Numbered from the stretch's first letter, positions 18,312-26,658 are shown. The stretch: DNA of 64,000 bases from Comamonas testosteroni ATCC 11996 (GCF_000241525.1 NZ_AHIL01000011.1:124001-188000); one strand, 5' to 3'. Numbers and translations: made by a program. The notes: a model not told the origin generated them from the sequence alone.

Positions 18312-18929
18312 TCAGTTGCGGGCTTTCACCAGCCTGTCGTAGGCCTTGAGGGTGGCTGGGGCCACAGACTGCAGCACTTGTTCATAAGCCGTCTTGTGAC
18401 GCGCCAGCAAGCGCATGGAGGCAACGGTGCGGCTGCGGCAGAACCAGTGGCAAGTGTGCTGCATCAGCATCAGCTCAGCCGTCATGGTGAAGGCTCGGCG
18501 CTTGCGCTCTTCCTCGTCGGCCGCATCACCCACACGGGCAGCCGCCAGCGCCTGGGCATGAAGCTTCATGGTCTCGCGCACATCCATGGTGGCCGAAGGC
18601 AGAACCCGGGTCATATAGGGCAGCGCCAGCGGCAGGGTGCTGGCGCGCGTCTGCTCGGGCGGCAAGGTGGCGAATTCATCCGCGAAACGCTGAAACTGGC
18701 TCACCAGACTGCTCTCGGTATTGGCCAGCACGGGCCAGATCTGTTCACGCCTCTGCGCATCCTTCTCGCCGATGACACGCAGATATCCCTCCATCAGATT
18801 GGCCATGAGCTTCTCGATCTGAAAGCGTGCCAGATGCTGGGCCAGAAGCTGGGTGTGCTGACGCTGCTCCTGCTTCTTGAGCACGTAGAGCACGGTGGTG
18901 ACAATGATGGCGAGCGTTAGAAAATCCAT
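18312..18929 (-). CDS. membrane-anchored protein of unknown function
   Basis: The 205-residue product starts MDFLTLAIIVTTVLYVLKK, one N-terminal membrane anchor, followed by a charged, mostly helical domain (QRQHTQLLAQHLARFQIEKL, then TMDVRETMKLHAQALAAARV). The same frame is open upstream into the divergent lipoprotein gene, but the ATG at 18929 just before the hydrophobic segment is the sensible start. No family is recognised. It is divergent from the aminopeptidase gene with only 30 bp between starts, so the two promoters must overlap the coding regions or each other. Confidence 0.65.
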   Translation of the reverse strand: MDFLTLAIIVTTVLYVLKKQEQRQHTQLLAQHLARFQIEKLMANLMEGYLRVIGEKDAQRREQIWPVLANTESSLVSQFQRFADEFATLPPEQTRASTLPLALPYMTRVLPSATMDVRETMKLHAQALAAARVGDAADEEERKRRAFTMTAELMLMQHTCHWFCRSRTVASMRLLARHKTAYEQVLQSVAPATLKAYDRLVKARN

Positions 18930-18959
18930 GAAGCGAAACCAGACAGGCGGACAAGCGCA

Positions 18960-20153
18960 ATGAGAAAAAGGATGAGTGTAGTCAGCCTGAGGGCTTTGCT
19001 GGGAATTAGTGCCGCAATTGCAGGCCTGACGGGCTGCAGCAGCGCCGGCTATTACTGGCAAGGTTTCAAGGGGCAGATGCAGATTCTTCAGGCCGCACGA
19101 CCTATTGATGACTGGCTCGCCGAAGACAGCACCTCCGCAGCACTGCGTCAGCGTCTGCAGACCGCGCAACAGATGCGCCGCTTCGCCAGCCGGGAGCTGG
19201 CTCTGCCCGACAACGCCAGCTACACCCGCTACGCCCAGCTGCAGCGTCCGTTTGCGGTCTGGAACGTGGTGGCAGCCCCGGCCTACAGCCTGGAGATGCA
19301 CCAATGGTGCTTTCCCGTCACCGGCTGCATTGCCTACCGAGGCTACTTCAGCAAGAGCGACGCACAGGCGCAGGCACAAACGCTTCAGTCCCTGGGGTTG
19401 GAAACCAGCGTCTATGGCGTGCCTGCCTACTCCACGCTGGGCTATCTGAACTGGCTGGGCGGCGACCCCTTGCTCAGCACCTTCACTTCCTGGCAGGAGG
19501 GTGACTTTGCCGGCTTGCTGTTCCACGAACTGGCCCACCAGCTGCTGTATGTGAAGAACGACACGGCCTTCAACGAATCCTTTGCCACCACGGTGGAACG
19601 CATGGCCACACCTTTGTGGCTGCACAGCCATGCCAGCGCCGCCACACAGCAACGCTGGCAGCAGAGCCTGCAGCGGCGCGAGCTATGGCAGCAGCTGACG
19701 CGCGAGACCCGTCAGCGCCTGCAACAGATTTATGAACAGAAAAATGCTGAAGCCTTTGATGCCAAAGCGCTGGAAGCCATCAAAAGCAAAGTATTTGACG
19801 AATTCCGTGCCACTTATGCGCAGCTCAGAACGCAATGGATTGCCACTGACGAGCCCCTGCTGACCAGCTTCGCCCTGCGCGAGCAGTATTACCGGCGCCT
19901 GACCCAGACCGATGAATGGGTGGCGCAGGCCAATAACGCCAGTTTCGGAGCCCTTGCCGCCTATGACGACTGGGTGCCGGCCATGACTCGCTGGTGGCTG
20001 CAGCTGCGCGGCGAAGGCCCGGCCACTCCAGAGACCTGGCGCGGCTTCTATACCCAGATGCGCGAGCTGGCAGCCTTGCCTGCTGAAGAACGCAAGCTGC
20101 GGCTATGCGCCCAATGGGGAGAAGCGGCAAAAACAGCGACTCAGTGCCAATAA
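18960..20153 (+). CDS. aminopeptidase-family lipoprotein (PF10023-like)
   Basis: A 397-residue product with a lipoprotein signal (RALLGISAAIAGLTGC, lipobox LTGC). The zinc-peptidase motif HELAHQ lies near residue 190 and is followed by FNESFATTVE, a gluzincin-like HExxH-variant plus downstream Glu arrangement typical of the putative aminopeptidase family PF10023. The N-terminal part (YYWQGFKGQMQILQAARPID) is the family signature. It would be anchored in an outer or inner membrane and face the periplasm. Substrate unknown. Confidence 0.85.
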   Translation: MRKRMSVVSLRALLGISAAIAGLTGCSSAGYYWQGFKGQMQILQAARPIDDWLAEDSTSAALRQRLQTAQQMRRFASRELALPDNASYTRYAQLQRPFAVWNVVAAPAYSLEMHQWCFPVTGCIAYRGYFSKSDAQAQAQTLQSLGLETSVYGVPAYSTLGYLNWLGGDPLLSTFTSWQEGDFAGLLFHELAHQLLYVKNDTAFNESFATTVERMATPLWLHSHASAATQQRWQQSLQRRELWQQLTRETRQRLQQIYEQKNAEAFDAKALEAIKSKVFDEFRATYAQLRTQWIATDEPLLTSFALREQYYRRLTQTDEWVAQANNASFGALAAYDDWVPAMTRWWLQLRGEGPATPETWRGFYTQMRELAALPAEERKLRLCAQWGEAAKTATQCQ

Positions 20154-20256
20154 ATACGTCAAATTGACATAAAACAATTTTTTACACGGGTTAGCCATAT
20201 AGGAGGTTTCAGCGGTTTTTAAGAAAGTCTCGCCAGACTTCTCCGATACCTATTTT

Positions 20257-21954
20257 TTGCCCTCTGCCGTGGCTACCCAAGACTCCGTTTCTACCCCATT
20301 TTTCAAGGGGTTTTTTCAACCTCGAACGCCTCAGTTCATCGCTCTGGCCCTGGCCATCTGGCTGACACTGACGGCCAACTGGGCCCTGTGGCTGCGCCTG
20401 CCTTCCCTGGACGGCTATCACGGCAGTCTGGCCCTGCTTGCCCTGCGGGTTGTGCCGCTGGTGCTGGGTGCCAGCCTTCTGCTGACCTCTTTGTTTGCCT
20501 GGCCGCGCTTTACCAAGCCCCTCTGGGTTGCGCTGCTGCTGGTGGCGGCCAGTTCCCAGTACTTCATGGTCAGCTACGGCACCGTGATGGACAAGGGCAT
20601 GATTCACAACATCCTACAGACCGATGCGCGCGAAAGCTCGGACTTGTTCAACATCAAGCTGCTGGCCGAGGTGTTGATCATCGCCATACTGCCTGCCATC
20701 TGGCTGTGGAAAACCCCGCTCAAGCGTGCTAACAGCGCCTGGCGCAATATGCTGCGCACCGCATTGCTGCTGCTGGGCGGCATTGCCCTGATAGCCGCAT
20801 CGCTGGCCGTTTCGTACCGTGATCTGGCCCCCGTGGTGCGCAACAATCTTTGGCTACGCTACATGATCAACCCGATCAACCCCGTGCTGTCCGCTGCCTC
20901 GGTGGCGCTGGACCCCATACTCAACAAGCCCAGGCCCTTTGTCACTATCACTGGTGGCGCAGCTCTGGGTGCCAGCTATGCGGCAGCCCAGAAACCGCCG
21001 CTGCTGGTTCTGGTGGTCGGCGAGACTGCACGCTCAAAGAACTTCAGCCTCAACGGTTATGAGCGCGATACCAACCCTGAGCTGGCCAAGCGCGACGTGC
21101 TGAGCTGGCGCAATGCCCGCTCCTGCGGCACCAGCACCCGCGAATCGGTGCCCTGCATGTTCTCCAACCTGGGCCGTGAAGGCTTTTACGCCTCCAAGGT
21201 CGAGCATGACAACCTGCTTGACGTACTGCAGGCCGCCGGACTGGCCGTGCTCTGGGTGGACAATCAGGCAGGCTGCAAAGGCGTGTGCAAGCGCATCCCC
21301 ATGGCCGATACCGCCGACAGCGTGAATACGCCGGCCGGCAAGGCGCTGTGCGCCCAGGATGGCGAATGCCTGGATGCACTGCTGCTCAGCGGCCTGGACG
21401 AGCGCATCGCCAAGCTGGACCCCGCACGCCGCGCAAAGGGCCTGGTACTGGTCATGCACCAGATGGGTAGTCACGGCCCCGATTACTTCAAGCGCTCCAC
21501 GGCAGACCTCAAGGCGTTCAAGCCCGAGTGCGCCACCAATGCCCTGTCAAGCTGCTCGCAACAAAGCGTGGTCAATGTCTACGACAACTCCATTCGCTAT
21601 ACCGACCACTTCCTGGCCCAGACCATAGACTGGCTCAAGACCCAGCAAAACCAGTTTGAAACCGGCATGTTCTACATGTCAGACCATGGCGAATCGCTGG
21701 GCGAGCTCGGTGTCTATTTGCACGGCATGCCTTACGCCATGGCACCCGACAATCAAAAACATGTGCCCATGATTGCCTGGCTGGGAACGCTGGGTGCTCG
21801 CACCGGCCTGAATCAGACCTGCCTGAGCAAGACGCTGGACCAGCCGCTCTCGCATGACAACCTGTTTCATACAGTAATGGGTCTGATGGATGTCACCTCA
21901 CCGACCTACAAGCAGCCACTGGATGCATTTGCCAGCTGCCGCACGGCCAGCTAG
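20257..21954 (+). CDS. EptA/MCR-type lipid A phosphoethanolamine transferase
   Basis: A ~565-residue inner membrane enzyme: five hydrophobic segments in the first ~190 residues, then a periplasmic sulfatase-fold domain. The zinc ligand region is VVGETARSKNFSLNGY; the phosphoethanolamine-accepting Thr is in SCGTSTRESVPCMFS; further zinc-site motifs are VLVMHQMGSHGPDYFKR and YMSDHGESLGELGVYLHG. These fit transferases that add phosphoethanolamine to lipid A and lower polymyxin affinity. The start is uncertain: TTG 20257 and GTG 20269 are in frame, there is no ATG near the N-terminus, and an AGGAGG at 20201-20206 has no start codon at normal distance. Confidence 0.88.
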   Translation: MPSAVATQDSVSTPFFKGFFQPRTPQFIALALAIWLTLTANWALWLRLPSLDGYHGSLALLALRVVPLVLGASLLLTSLFAWPRFTKPLWVALLLVAASSQYFMVSYGTVMDKGMIHNILQTDARESSDLFNIKLLAEVLIIAILPAIWLWKTPLKRANSAWRNMLRTALLLLGGIALIAASLAVSYRDLAPVVRNNLWLRYMINPINPVLSAASVALDPILNKPRPFVTITGGAALGASYAAAQKPPLLVLVVGETARSKNFSLNGYERDTNPELAKRDVLSWRNARSCGTSTRESVPCMFSNLGREGFYASKVEHDNLLDVLQAAGLAVLWVDNQAGCKGVCKRIPMADTADSVNTPAGKALCAQDGECLDALLLSGLDERIAKLDPARRAKGLVLVMHQMGSHGPDYFKRSTADLKAFKPECATNALSSCSQQSVVNVYDNSIRYTDHFLAQTIDWLKTQQNQFETGMFYMSDHGESLGELGVYLHGMPYAMAPDNQKHVPMIAWLGTLGARTGLNQTCLSKTLDQPLSHDNLFHTVMGLMDVTSPTYKQPLDAFASCRTAS

Positions 21955-21971
21955 GCATTGACTACAAAGCA

Positions 21972-22010
21972 CAAAAAGGCCAGCCGGATCAATGATCCGG
22001 CTGGCCTTTC
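21972..22010. terminator. bidirectional rho-independent terminator
   Basis: A 13-bp perfect stem (GGCCAGCCGGATC / GATCCGGCTGGCC, 21978-22006) with an AAT loop is flanked by A5 on the left and TTTC on the right. It lies between convergent genes: the phosphoethanolamine transferase (ends 21954) and the ABC operon (ends 22044), and can serve both. Confidence 0.88.
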
Positions 22011-22043
22011 TCGTTTTCAGGTGCTGCGCTCAGAAACAGTGCA

Positions 22044-22814
22044 TCACTCGCCCTGAGAGCCGCGACGCGCCCAGCCAGTGGTGTGCTTTTCCAGCAGATT
22101 GAACAACTCGTACATCACCATGGCCATGGCCCCCACCACGATCAGCCCCGCAAAGGCCAGGCCCATCTGCATGGAAGATCCGGCTGAGACCAGCAGATAG
22201 CCGATACCCTCGTTGGCAGCCGTCATCTCGCTGACCGTGGTGCCGACGAAGGCCAGCGTGATCGCGACCTTGAGCGAGCCGTAGAAATACGGCAGGGAGC
22301 GCGGCAGACCGACCTTGATCAGCACGTCCCAGCGCTTGGCCCCCAGCACACGCAGCACATCCTCCAGTTCGGGCTCCAGCGTGGCAAGCCCCGTGGCGAT
22401 ATTGACCATGATGGGGAAGAAGCTGATCAGAAAGGCCGTAAGAATGGCCGGGCCTGCGCCGATGCCGAACCAGACCACCAGAATCGGCACGAACGCTGCC
22501 TTGGGCAAGGCGTTGAAAGCCGTCATCAGCGGATAGAAGGCTGCATAGGCCAGACGCGAGGAGCCGATCAGAAACCCAAGCAGTACGCCAACCACGATCG
22601 CCAAGGCAAAACCTGCCATAGTCACCCAGTAGGTGCGCCAGGCATGCATGGCAATCGTGCCCGCAAACTCATAGAGCTGATGGCCTATGGCCCAGGGGCT
22701 TGGGAAGATGAATTCCGAGACGCCGAAGCCCGAACAGATGATCTGCCAGAGCAGGACGATCAGCAGCAACAGCAGCCAGGGGGCCCAGCGCTCGGCGGTT
22801 TTTTGATGTTTCAT
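22044..22814 (-). CDS. NMT1/SsuC/TauC-type ABC transporter permease
   Basis: A 256-residue inner membrane protein with six hydrophobic segments. The BPD-transport EAA loop reads ELEDVLRVLGAKRWDVLIKV and is followed by LPRSLPYFYGSLKVAITLAF, typical of permeases for sulfonates, taurine, thiamine precursors, riboflavin or other N-/S-compounds. It is the last gene of the minus-strand operon, 8 bp after the ATPase gene. Confidence 0.9.
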   Translation of the reverse strand: MKHQKTAERWAPWLLLLLIVLLWQIICSGFGVSEFIFPSPWAIGHQLYEFAGTIAMHAWRTYWVTMAGFALAIVVGVLLGFLIGSSRLAYAAFYPLMTAFNALPKAAFVPILVVWFGIGAGPAILTAFLISFFPIMVNIATGLATLEPELEDVLRVLGAKRWDVLIKVGLPRSLPYFYGSLKVAITLAFVGTTVSEMTAANEGIGYLLVSAGSSMQMGLAFAGLIVVGAMAMVMYELFNLLEKHTTGWARRGSQGE

Positions 22815-22822
22815 GGAGCGCC

Positions 22823-23671
22823 TTATTGAAGAATGGCTGCAGCGGTGTCGGTGCCGCTTTTGCGCAGGGCGCCGATATGGCCGCGCAGCTCGTAGACGAT
22901 GTCCGAGAACTCGGGGGTGTAGGTGACCTCCAGATCGCGCGGGCGCGGCAGGTCGATGTCGCGGCGCACCACGAAGCGGCCCGGGCTCTTGCTCATCACA
23001 TAGACGGTATCGGCCAGGAACACGCTCTCGCGCAAATCATGCGTGACCAGGATCACATTGAACTTCTGCTCGGCCTGCAGGTCGCGCAAAATGCACCACA
23101 GCTCTTCGCGTGTGAAGGCGTCGAGCGCGCCAAAGGGCTCGTCGAGCAGCAGCATCTGCGGCTCGTGAATCAGGGCGCGGCAGATGCTGGCGCGCTGCTG
23201 CATGCCGCCGGAAAGCTGCCAGGGAAACTTGCGCTCATACCCTGCCAGGCCCACCTTGCCCAGCAGCTCGATGGCACGTGCCTCGTATTCCTTGCGCTTT
23301 TGCTTGAACTGCGAACGGTGCGGCTCCACGATCTCCAGCGGCAGCAGCACATTGTCCAGCGTGGTGCGCCAGGGCAGCAGCGAGGACGACTGGAAAGCCA
23401 TGCCCGAGATCTTGAGCGGCCCGGTCACTCGCTGGCCATCGACCGTGATGCGCCCCATGGACGGCATCTTCAGGCCCGTCGTAAGCTTCATGAACGTGGA
23501 CTTTCCACAGCCCGAGGGACCGACGATGGCAATGAACTCGCCGCGCTGTACCGTGAGGTCGATGGCCTCCACCGCAAAGTGGTTGGCCTGCAGCAGCTCT
23601 TCGTTATAGGCCAGCCAGACGTCCTTGAATTCGACAAATGGCCGGGCAGCTTCTGTATCTGATGACTTCAT
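22823..23671 (-). CDS. NMT1/SsuB/TauB-type ABC transporter ATP-binding protein
   Basis: The ATG at 23671 (MKSSDTEAARP) gives 282 residues; a GTG at 23698 is an alternative. Walker A is GPSGCGKST, the signature LSGGMQQRASICRALI, Walker B MLLLDEPFGALD, and the switch His lies in ILVTHDLRESVFLAD. The C-terminal RDIDLPRPRDLEVTYTPEF is typical of nitrate/sulfonate/pyrimidine-type ATPases. It energises the permease encoded just downstream. Confidence 0.92.
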   Translation of the reverse strand: MKSSDTEAARPFVEFKDVWLAYNEELLQANHFAVEAIDLTVQRGEFIAIVGPSGCGKSTFMKLTTGLKMPSMGRITVDGQRVTGPLKISGMAFQSSSLLPWRTTLDNVLLPLEIVEPHRSQFKQKRKEYEARAIELLGKVGLAGYERKFPWQLSGGMQQRASICRALIHEPQMLLLDEPFGALDAFTREELWCILRDLQAEQKFNVILVTHDLRESVFLADTVYVMSKSPGRFVVRRDIDLPRPRDLEVTYTPEFSDIVYELRGHIGALRKSGTDTAAAILQ

Positions 23672-23680
23672 AAAACAAGG

Positions 23681-23728
23681 CTGTAGCGCCTGCCTCACAA
23701 GCGCATCCAGCTATCAATCAATGAGCAA
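23681..23728 (+). repeat. dispersed AGCTAT-type element, copy C
   Basis: AAGCGC-ATCC-AGCTATCAAT-CAATGAG fills the short gap between the ATPase and the binding-protein genes. The same core occurs at 3419, 13006 and 52350. Confidence 0.5.
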
Positions 23729-24757
23729 TTACTTTTTAGGGAAGACGTCCAGATCCGCGACGGGCGGCAGGAAGCGGCCATTCCAGAGCGTCTCGGGGTT
23801 CACGCGTGTCTTGGTCGCATAGACGTCCGAGATCTGGGAAGCCATCAGTGCCATGCGTGTGGGGCTGACCTGGCCAAAGCCCTCGCCGCGCGCATCGGCG
23901 GTGTTGATCACCGTGTCGATCGCCAGCTGCAGACGACGGGTCTCGAGCGCCGAGTTGACGATGCCGTCGCGCTCCTTCACATAGGCGATGGCACTGCCGG
24001 GATTGGCCATGACCTCCTTGGCGCCCTTGCTGAAGGCCTTGAGGAAGGAACGCACGGCTTCGGGGTTCTCGCGCACCAGCTTGGCGCTGGCGATGATGGC
24101 GTTGCCATAGAGCTTGACGCCGTTGTCGGCGAACGGCATGACCGTCACATCGGCGGCCTTGACGCCGCGCGCCTCCAGGTTCAGCAGCGAGGTAAAGGTA
24201 AAGCCCGTGATGGCATCGATATCGCCGCGCACCAGCATGGTCTCGCGCAGCGGCGGATCCATTGTGGTCCATTGCACATCGCCGACCTTGTTGGCCTTGG
24301 CAAACAACGGAAAGCCGCGTCGGCCTGCATCAAAGACCGGCGCTCCCAGCTTCTTGCCCGTCAGGTCCGCCGGCTTGGCGATGGCGCTCTTCTTGAGCGC
24401 CATGACCGAGGCCGGCGTGTTGTTGTAGACCATCATCACGGCCACGGGCTTGTCCTTGACTTCGGGGTTGTTGGCATGAAACTCCATGAGCGCGGCCAGA
24501 TCGGCAAAGCCCATGTCGTAGGAGCCCGATGCCACGCGCTGGATGGCGCCGCCCGAGCCGCTGCCGGCATCCACCGTCACATTGAGCCCCGCAGCCTGGA
24601 AATAGCCCTTGGCGACTGGCTGCAGAAATAGCGCCGCAGGTCCTTCAAAACGCCAGTCGAGCTGAAATTTGATAGGCGTTGCGGCAAAGGCTGCCGTGGC
24701 GCTGGCAAAGCTGCCCAGGGCCAGAACGGATTGCAGAAACAGGCGCTTGGTTTGCAT
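23729..24757 (-). CDS. NMT1/THI5-like ABC substrate-binding protein 1
   Basis: A 342-residue exported protein (MQTKRLFLQSVLALGSFASA, cleavage near AFAATP). It shows the NMT1/THI5 pattern of periplasmic proteins: IKFQLDWRFEGPAALFLQPVAKGYFQAAGL, VDAGSGSGGAIQRVASGSYD, and DGVKLYGNAI. This family binds thiamine-pyrimidine, riboflavin, sulfonates, or other small heterocycles. It is similar in sequence pattern to the second binding protein at 25325-26341, so one transporter may be fed by two binding proteins with different ligands. Confidence 0.9.
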   Translation of the reverse strand: MQTKRLFLQSVLALGSFASATAAFAATPIKFQLDWRFEGPAALFLQPVAKGYFQAAGLNVTVDAGSGSGGAIQRVASGSYDMGFADLAALMEFHANNPEVKDKPVAVMMVYNNTPASVMALKKSAIAKPADLTGKKLGAPVFDAGRRGFPLFAKANKVGDVQWTTMDPPLRETMLVRGDIDAITGFTFTSLLNLEARGVKAADVTVMPFADNGVKLYGNAIIASAKLVRENPEAVRSFLKAFSKGAKEVMANPGSAIAYVKERDGIVNSALETRRLQLAIDTVINTADARGEGFGQVSPTRMALMASQISDVYATKTRVNPETLWNGRFLPPVADLDVFPKK

Positions 24758-24810
24758 GGTGGCTTCCCTCTCTCTATGTCAATGAATTGCGGTTGAATGC
24801 GTGCCGGGGC

Positions 24811-25311
24811 TCAGACCTTCCAGGCGCCCTGGTGCGAACTGCTGGCCTCTTCGATCAAGGCCGGCCCAATGCATTCGATGGCGTGCGACGCGGCCTGAAA
24901 CACATCGCGGCAGGACAGCTCTGCATCCTTCTGATCGAGCCGCTCGCCACGGAACACGCGCAGCCGCTCGGCATCGATGCCATAGACCACGCGGCCGATG
25001 GCGGACCAGAAGATGGCACCAGCGCACATCACGCAGGGCTCGGCCGAGGAATACAGCGTGGCGCGCGTCAGTTCATCGCGTGAATGCAGGGGGCTGGCCA
25101 GGCGGATGGCGGACAGCTCGGCATGGGCCGTGCAATCGCCGCTTTCGCCGTTGGCATTGCTGGCCCGGGCCAGCACGCGTCCGTCGGCCGCCACGATCAG
25201 TGAGCCAAACGGACGGTTGCCGCGCTCGCGCGCCATATCGGCAAGCGCAATGGCTTCACGCAGATAGCGGCCATCGCTGTCGTTCAATGTCTGGGCTTGA
25301 GGCAGAGACAT
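24811..25311 (-). CDS. guanine deaminase-like CMP/dCMP-family deaminase
   Basis: The ATG at 25311, preceded by GAGGAGG, gives 166 residues. The zinc site is complete: TAHAE (His63, catalytic Glu65) and PCVMC (Cys93, Cys96), with the nucleophilic water chemistry that deaminates a base or nucleoside. The overall order and length fit guanine deaminase (GuaD)-type and related nucleoside deaminases rather than TadA. It is embedded between two NMT1-type binding-protein genes, 13 bp after the second one, which suggests that the imported compound is a heterocycle with an amino group that is hydrolysed to release ammonia. Exact substrate unknown. Confidence 0.85.
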   Translation of the reverse strand: MSLPQAQTLNDSDGRYLREAIALADMARERGNRPFGSLIVAADGRVLARASNANGESGDCTAHAELSAIRLASPLHSRDELTRATLYSSAEPCVMCAGAIFWSAIGRVVYGIDAERLRVFRGERLDQKDAELSCRDVFQAASHAIECIGPALIEEASSSHQGAWKV

Positions 25312-25324
25312 GGAGGCTTCCTCC

Positions 25325-26341
25325 TCAGGCCTTGAGCATGCGCGCCGACCTGGCGGGCAGCATGCTGCTGTTGAACAGTGCGTCGGCAGACGGCGTGGTC
25401 TTGAGCGCAAAGGTCTGCACCACGCTGTCTAGCTGCTGCTCCATCAAACGCTTGCTGAAGTCGCCCAGTCCATGGCTTTTCGTGTCTGCCGCAGCCACGT
25501 ACTGCGCGGTGATGGACCAGCGCTCCAGCTCCAGCCTCTCATCGAGAATCGGCTCACGCTGGCGCACGGCGGCAATGCCTGCTGCGGGGTTGGCAAGGCA
25601 TTCCACAATCGCACGGTTGGTGGCGCGCAGGAAAGCGGCTACGACCTGCGGCTTCTCGGCGATCAGCTGGCTGGACGCCAGGATCGCATTGCCATACAGA
25701 TGAACGCCGGCATCGCTATAGCGCAGTATGGAAAGCCCCTCGGGCTTGAGGCGCGCAAACAGAGATACCGCCGAGTCATGGAAATAGGTGGCGGCATCCA
25801 CATCGCCACGCACCATGACGTTGTCGCGTGCCGAGAACTCCGTCGTCGACCAGGCGAAAAGGTCGGCGGGCAGGTTCTTGCGCCGCGCCACCATGGGCCA
25901 GGCACGGCGCGTGGACTCCACCGCCGCTGCTGCCACCTTCTTGCCCCTAAGGCTTGCGAAGTCCGGCGTGATGCCTCTGTCCTTGCGTCCGATGATCACA
26001 AACGGCGCGCGGTTGTAGTACTGGTAGACGGCCTGCACGCGCGGCGTGCCGGTGTTCTGCGCATTGAACTCGATCAGCGAACTGATATCACCCAGTCCGA
26101 GCTGGTAGGCACCGCTGGCGATACGAGTAATCGAAGCCACCGAGCCCGACCCTACGTCCAGACTCACATCCAGCCCCTCATCGCGGTAGTAGCCGTTTTG
26201 CTGGGCCAGAAAAAACGGTGCGGTCTGGCCGTTGACGCGGAAATCCAGCGTGAATTTCAGAGGTGTCAGCGACTTTCCCTGGGCATGCACCCAGGGCGCA
26301 CTGCACAAAGGCAAAGCAGCAAGAAATTGGCGACGTTGCAT
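25325..26341 (-). CDS. NMT1/THI5-like ABC substrate-binding protein 2
   Basis: The chosen ATG at 26341 (MQRRQFLAALPLCSAPWVHA) gives 338 residues with an export signal whose RRQFL start looks Tat-like. The mature part repeats the NMT1/THI5 features of the protein at 23729-24757: LKFTLDFRVNGQTAPFFLAQ, VGSGSVASITRIASGAYQL, AGVHLYGNAI. It is the first gene of the minus-strand operon (binding protein 2, deaminase, binding protein 1, ATPase, permease). A sigma-54-type promoter with start point near 26453 lies upstream. Confidence 0.88.
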   Translation of the reverse strand: MQRRQFLAALPLCSAPWVHAQGKSLTPLKFTLDFRVNGQTAPFFLAQQNGYYRDEGLDVSLDVGSGSVASITRIASGAYQLGLGDISSLIEFNAQNTGTPRVQAVYQYYNRAPFVIIGRKDRGITPDFASLRGKKVAAAAVESTRRAWPMVARRKNLPADLFAWSTTEFSARDNVMVRGDVDAATYFHDSAVSLFARLKPEGLSILRYSDAGVHLYGNAILASSQLIAEKPQVVAAFLRATNRAIVECLANPAAGIAAVRQREPILDERLELERWSITAQYVAAADTKSHGLGDFSKRLMEQQLDSVVQTFALKTTPSADALFNSSMLPARSARMLKA

Positions 26342-26434
26342 GAAGGAACTCTCAGGTCTCTGGCGACAGGATTGCCGGCGGCGGCAGCCACTGGCAGGAC
26401 TTGAGCAATTTCCGGGCACTGCACACAGAGGCAG

Positions 26435-26451
26435 GCTGAACGCTTCTACTC
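26435..26451 (-). repeat. left arm of 17-bp inverted repeat at the divergent sigma-54 promoters
   Basis: GCTGAACGCTTCTACTC is the exact reverse complement of 26642-26658. It lies at about +2 to +18 of the leftward transcript. An additional TGAACG-N8-CGTTCA dyad overlaps it (26437-26456). Confidence 0.85.
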
Positions 26452-26452
26452 G

Positions 26453-26479
26453 TTCAACCTTCTAGCAATTGGCGTGCCT
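26453..26479 (-). promoter_or_regulatory. sigma-54-type promoter for the ABC/deaminase operon
   Basis: Read on the minus strand: AGGCACG-CCAA-TTGC-T (26479 to 26464). It matches the TGGCACG-N4-TTGC(A/T) consensus at all but the first base, with the invariant GG and GC at the correct 12-base offset. Predicted start near 26453, 112 bp before the ATG of binding protein 2. Confidence 0.62.
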
Positions 26480-26488
26480 GCTTTTGCT

Positions 26489-26580
26489 TACCGCTTGCAG
26501 CGGTATCAACAAGGTGCACGTCCGAGCCGCGCATGCATGGATTCATGCACGCCAGTGCACCAGTTTGAAGCCATGCACCA
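26489..26580. promoter_or_regulatory. candidate enhancer region between the divergent sigma-54 promoters
   Basis: This stretch is dense in dyads: TACCGC-TTGCA-GCGGTA (26489-26505), TGCATG-GATT-CATGCA (26534-26549), and GGTGCAC / GTGCACC (26513-26519 and 26555-26561). TGCACCA occurs at 26556-26562 and 26574-26580 and AGGTGCA at 26512-26518; these equal half-sites of the NtrC consensus TGCACC-N5-GGTGCA, but no full NtrC dyad is seen. An enhancer-binding activator is required for sigma-54 promoters, so this is where its site should be. Confidence 0.5.
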
Positions 26581-26612
26581 AAACCAAGAGTGCGCGTTCC
26601 CTGGTAAATGAC

Positions 26613-26639
26613 TGGCACGCTGTTTGCTGCACTCAAATC
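26613..26639 (+). promoter_or_regulatory. sigma-54-type promoter for the IPNS-like oxygenase
   Basis: CTGGCACG-CTGT-TTGCT (26612-26628) is a full match to the sigma-54 consensus YTGGCACG-N4-TTGC(A/T), with GG at 26614-26615 and GC at 26626-26627. Predicted start near 26639, about 177 bp before the oxygenase ATG. Confidence 0.72.
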
Positions 26640-26641
26640 AA

Positions 26642-26658
26642 GAGTAGAAGCGTTCAGC
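26642..26658 (+). repeat. right arm of 17-bp inverted repeat at the divergent sigma-54 promoters
   Basis: GAGTAGAAGCGTTCAGC is identical to the sequence at the same place (about +3 to +19) in the leftward transcript, so both 5' leaders begin alike. The two arms are 190 bp apart. The remaining leader to 26815 has no recognised gene. Confidence 0.85.

Noticed and set aside
20164..20200. TTGACA at 20164 as a sigma-70 promoter for the phosphoethanolamine transferase
   Set aside because: No acceptable -10 sequence occurs 16-19 bp downstream.
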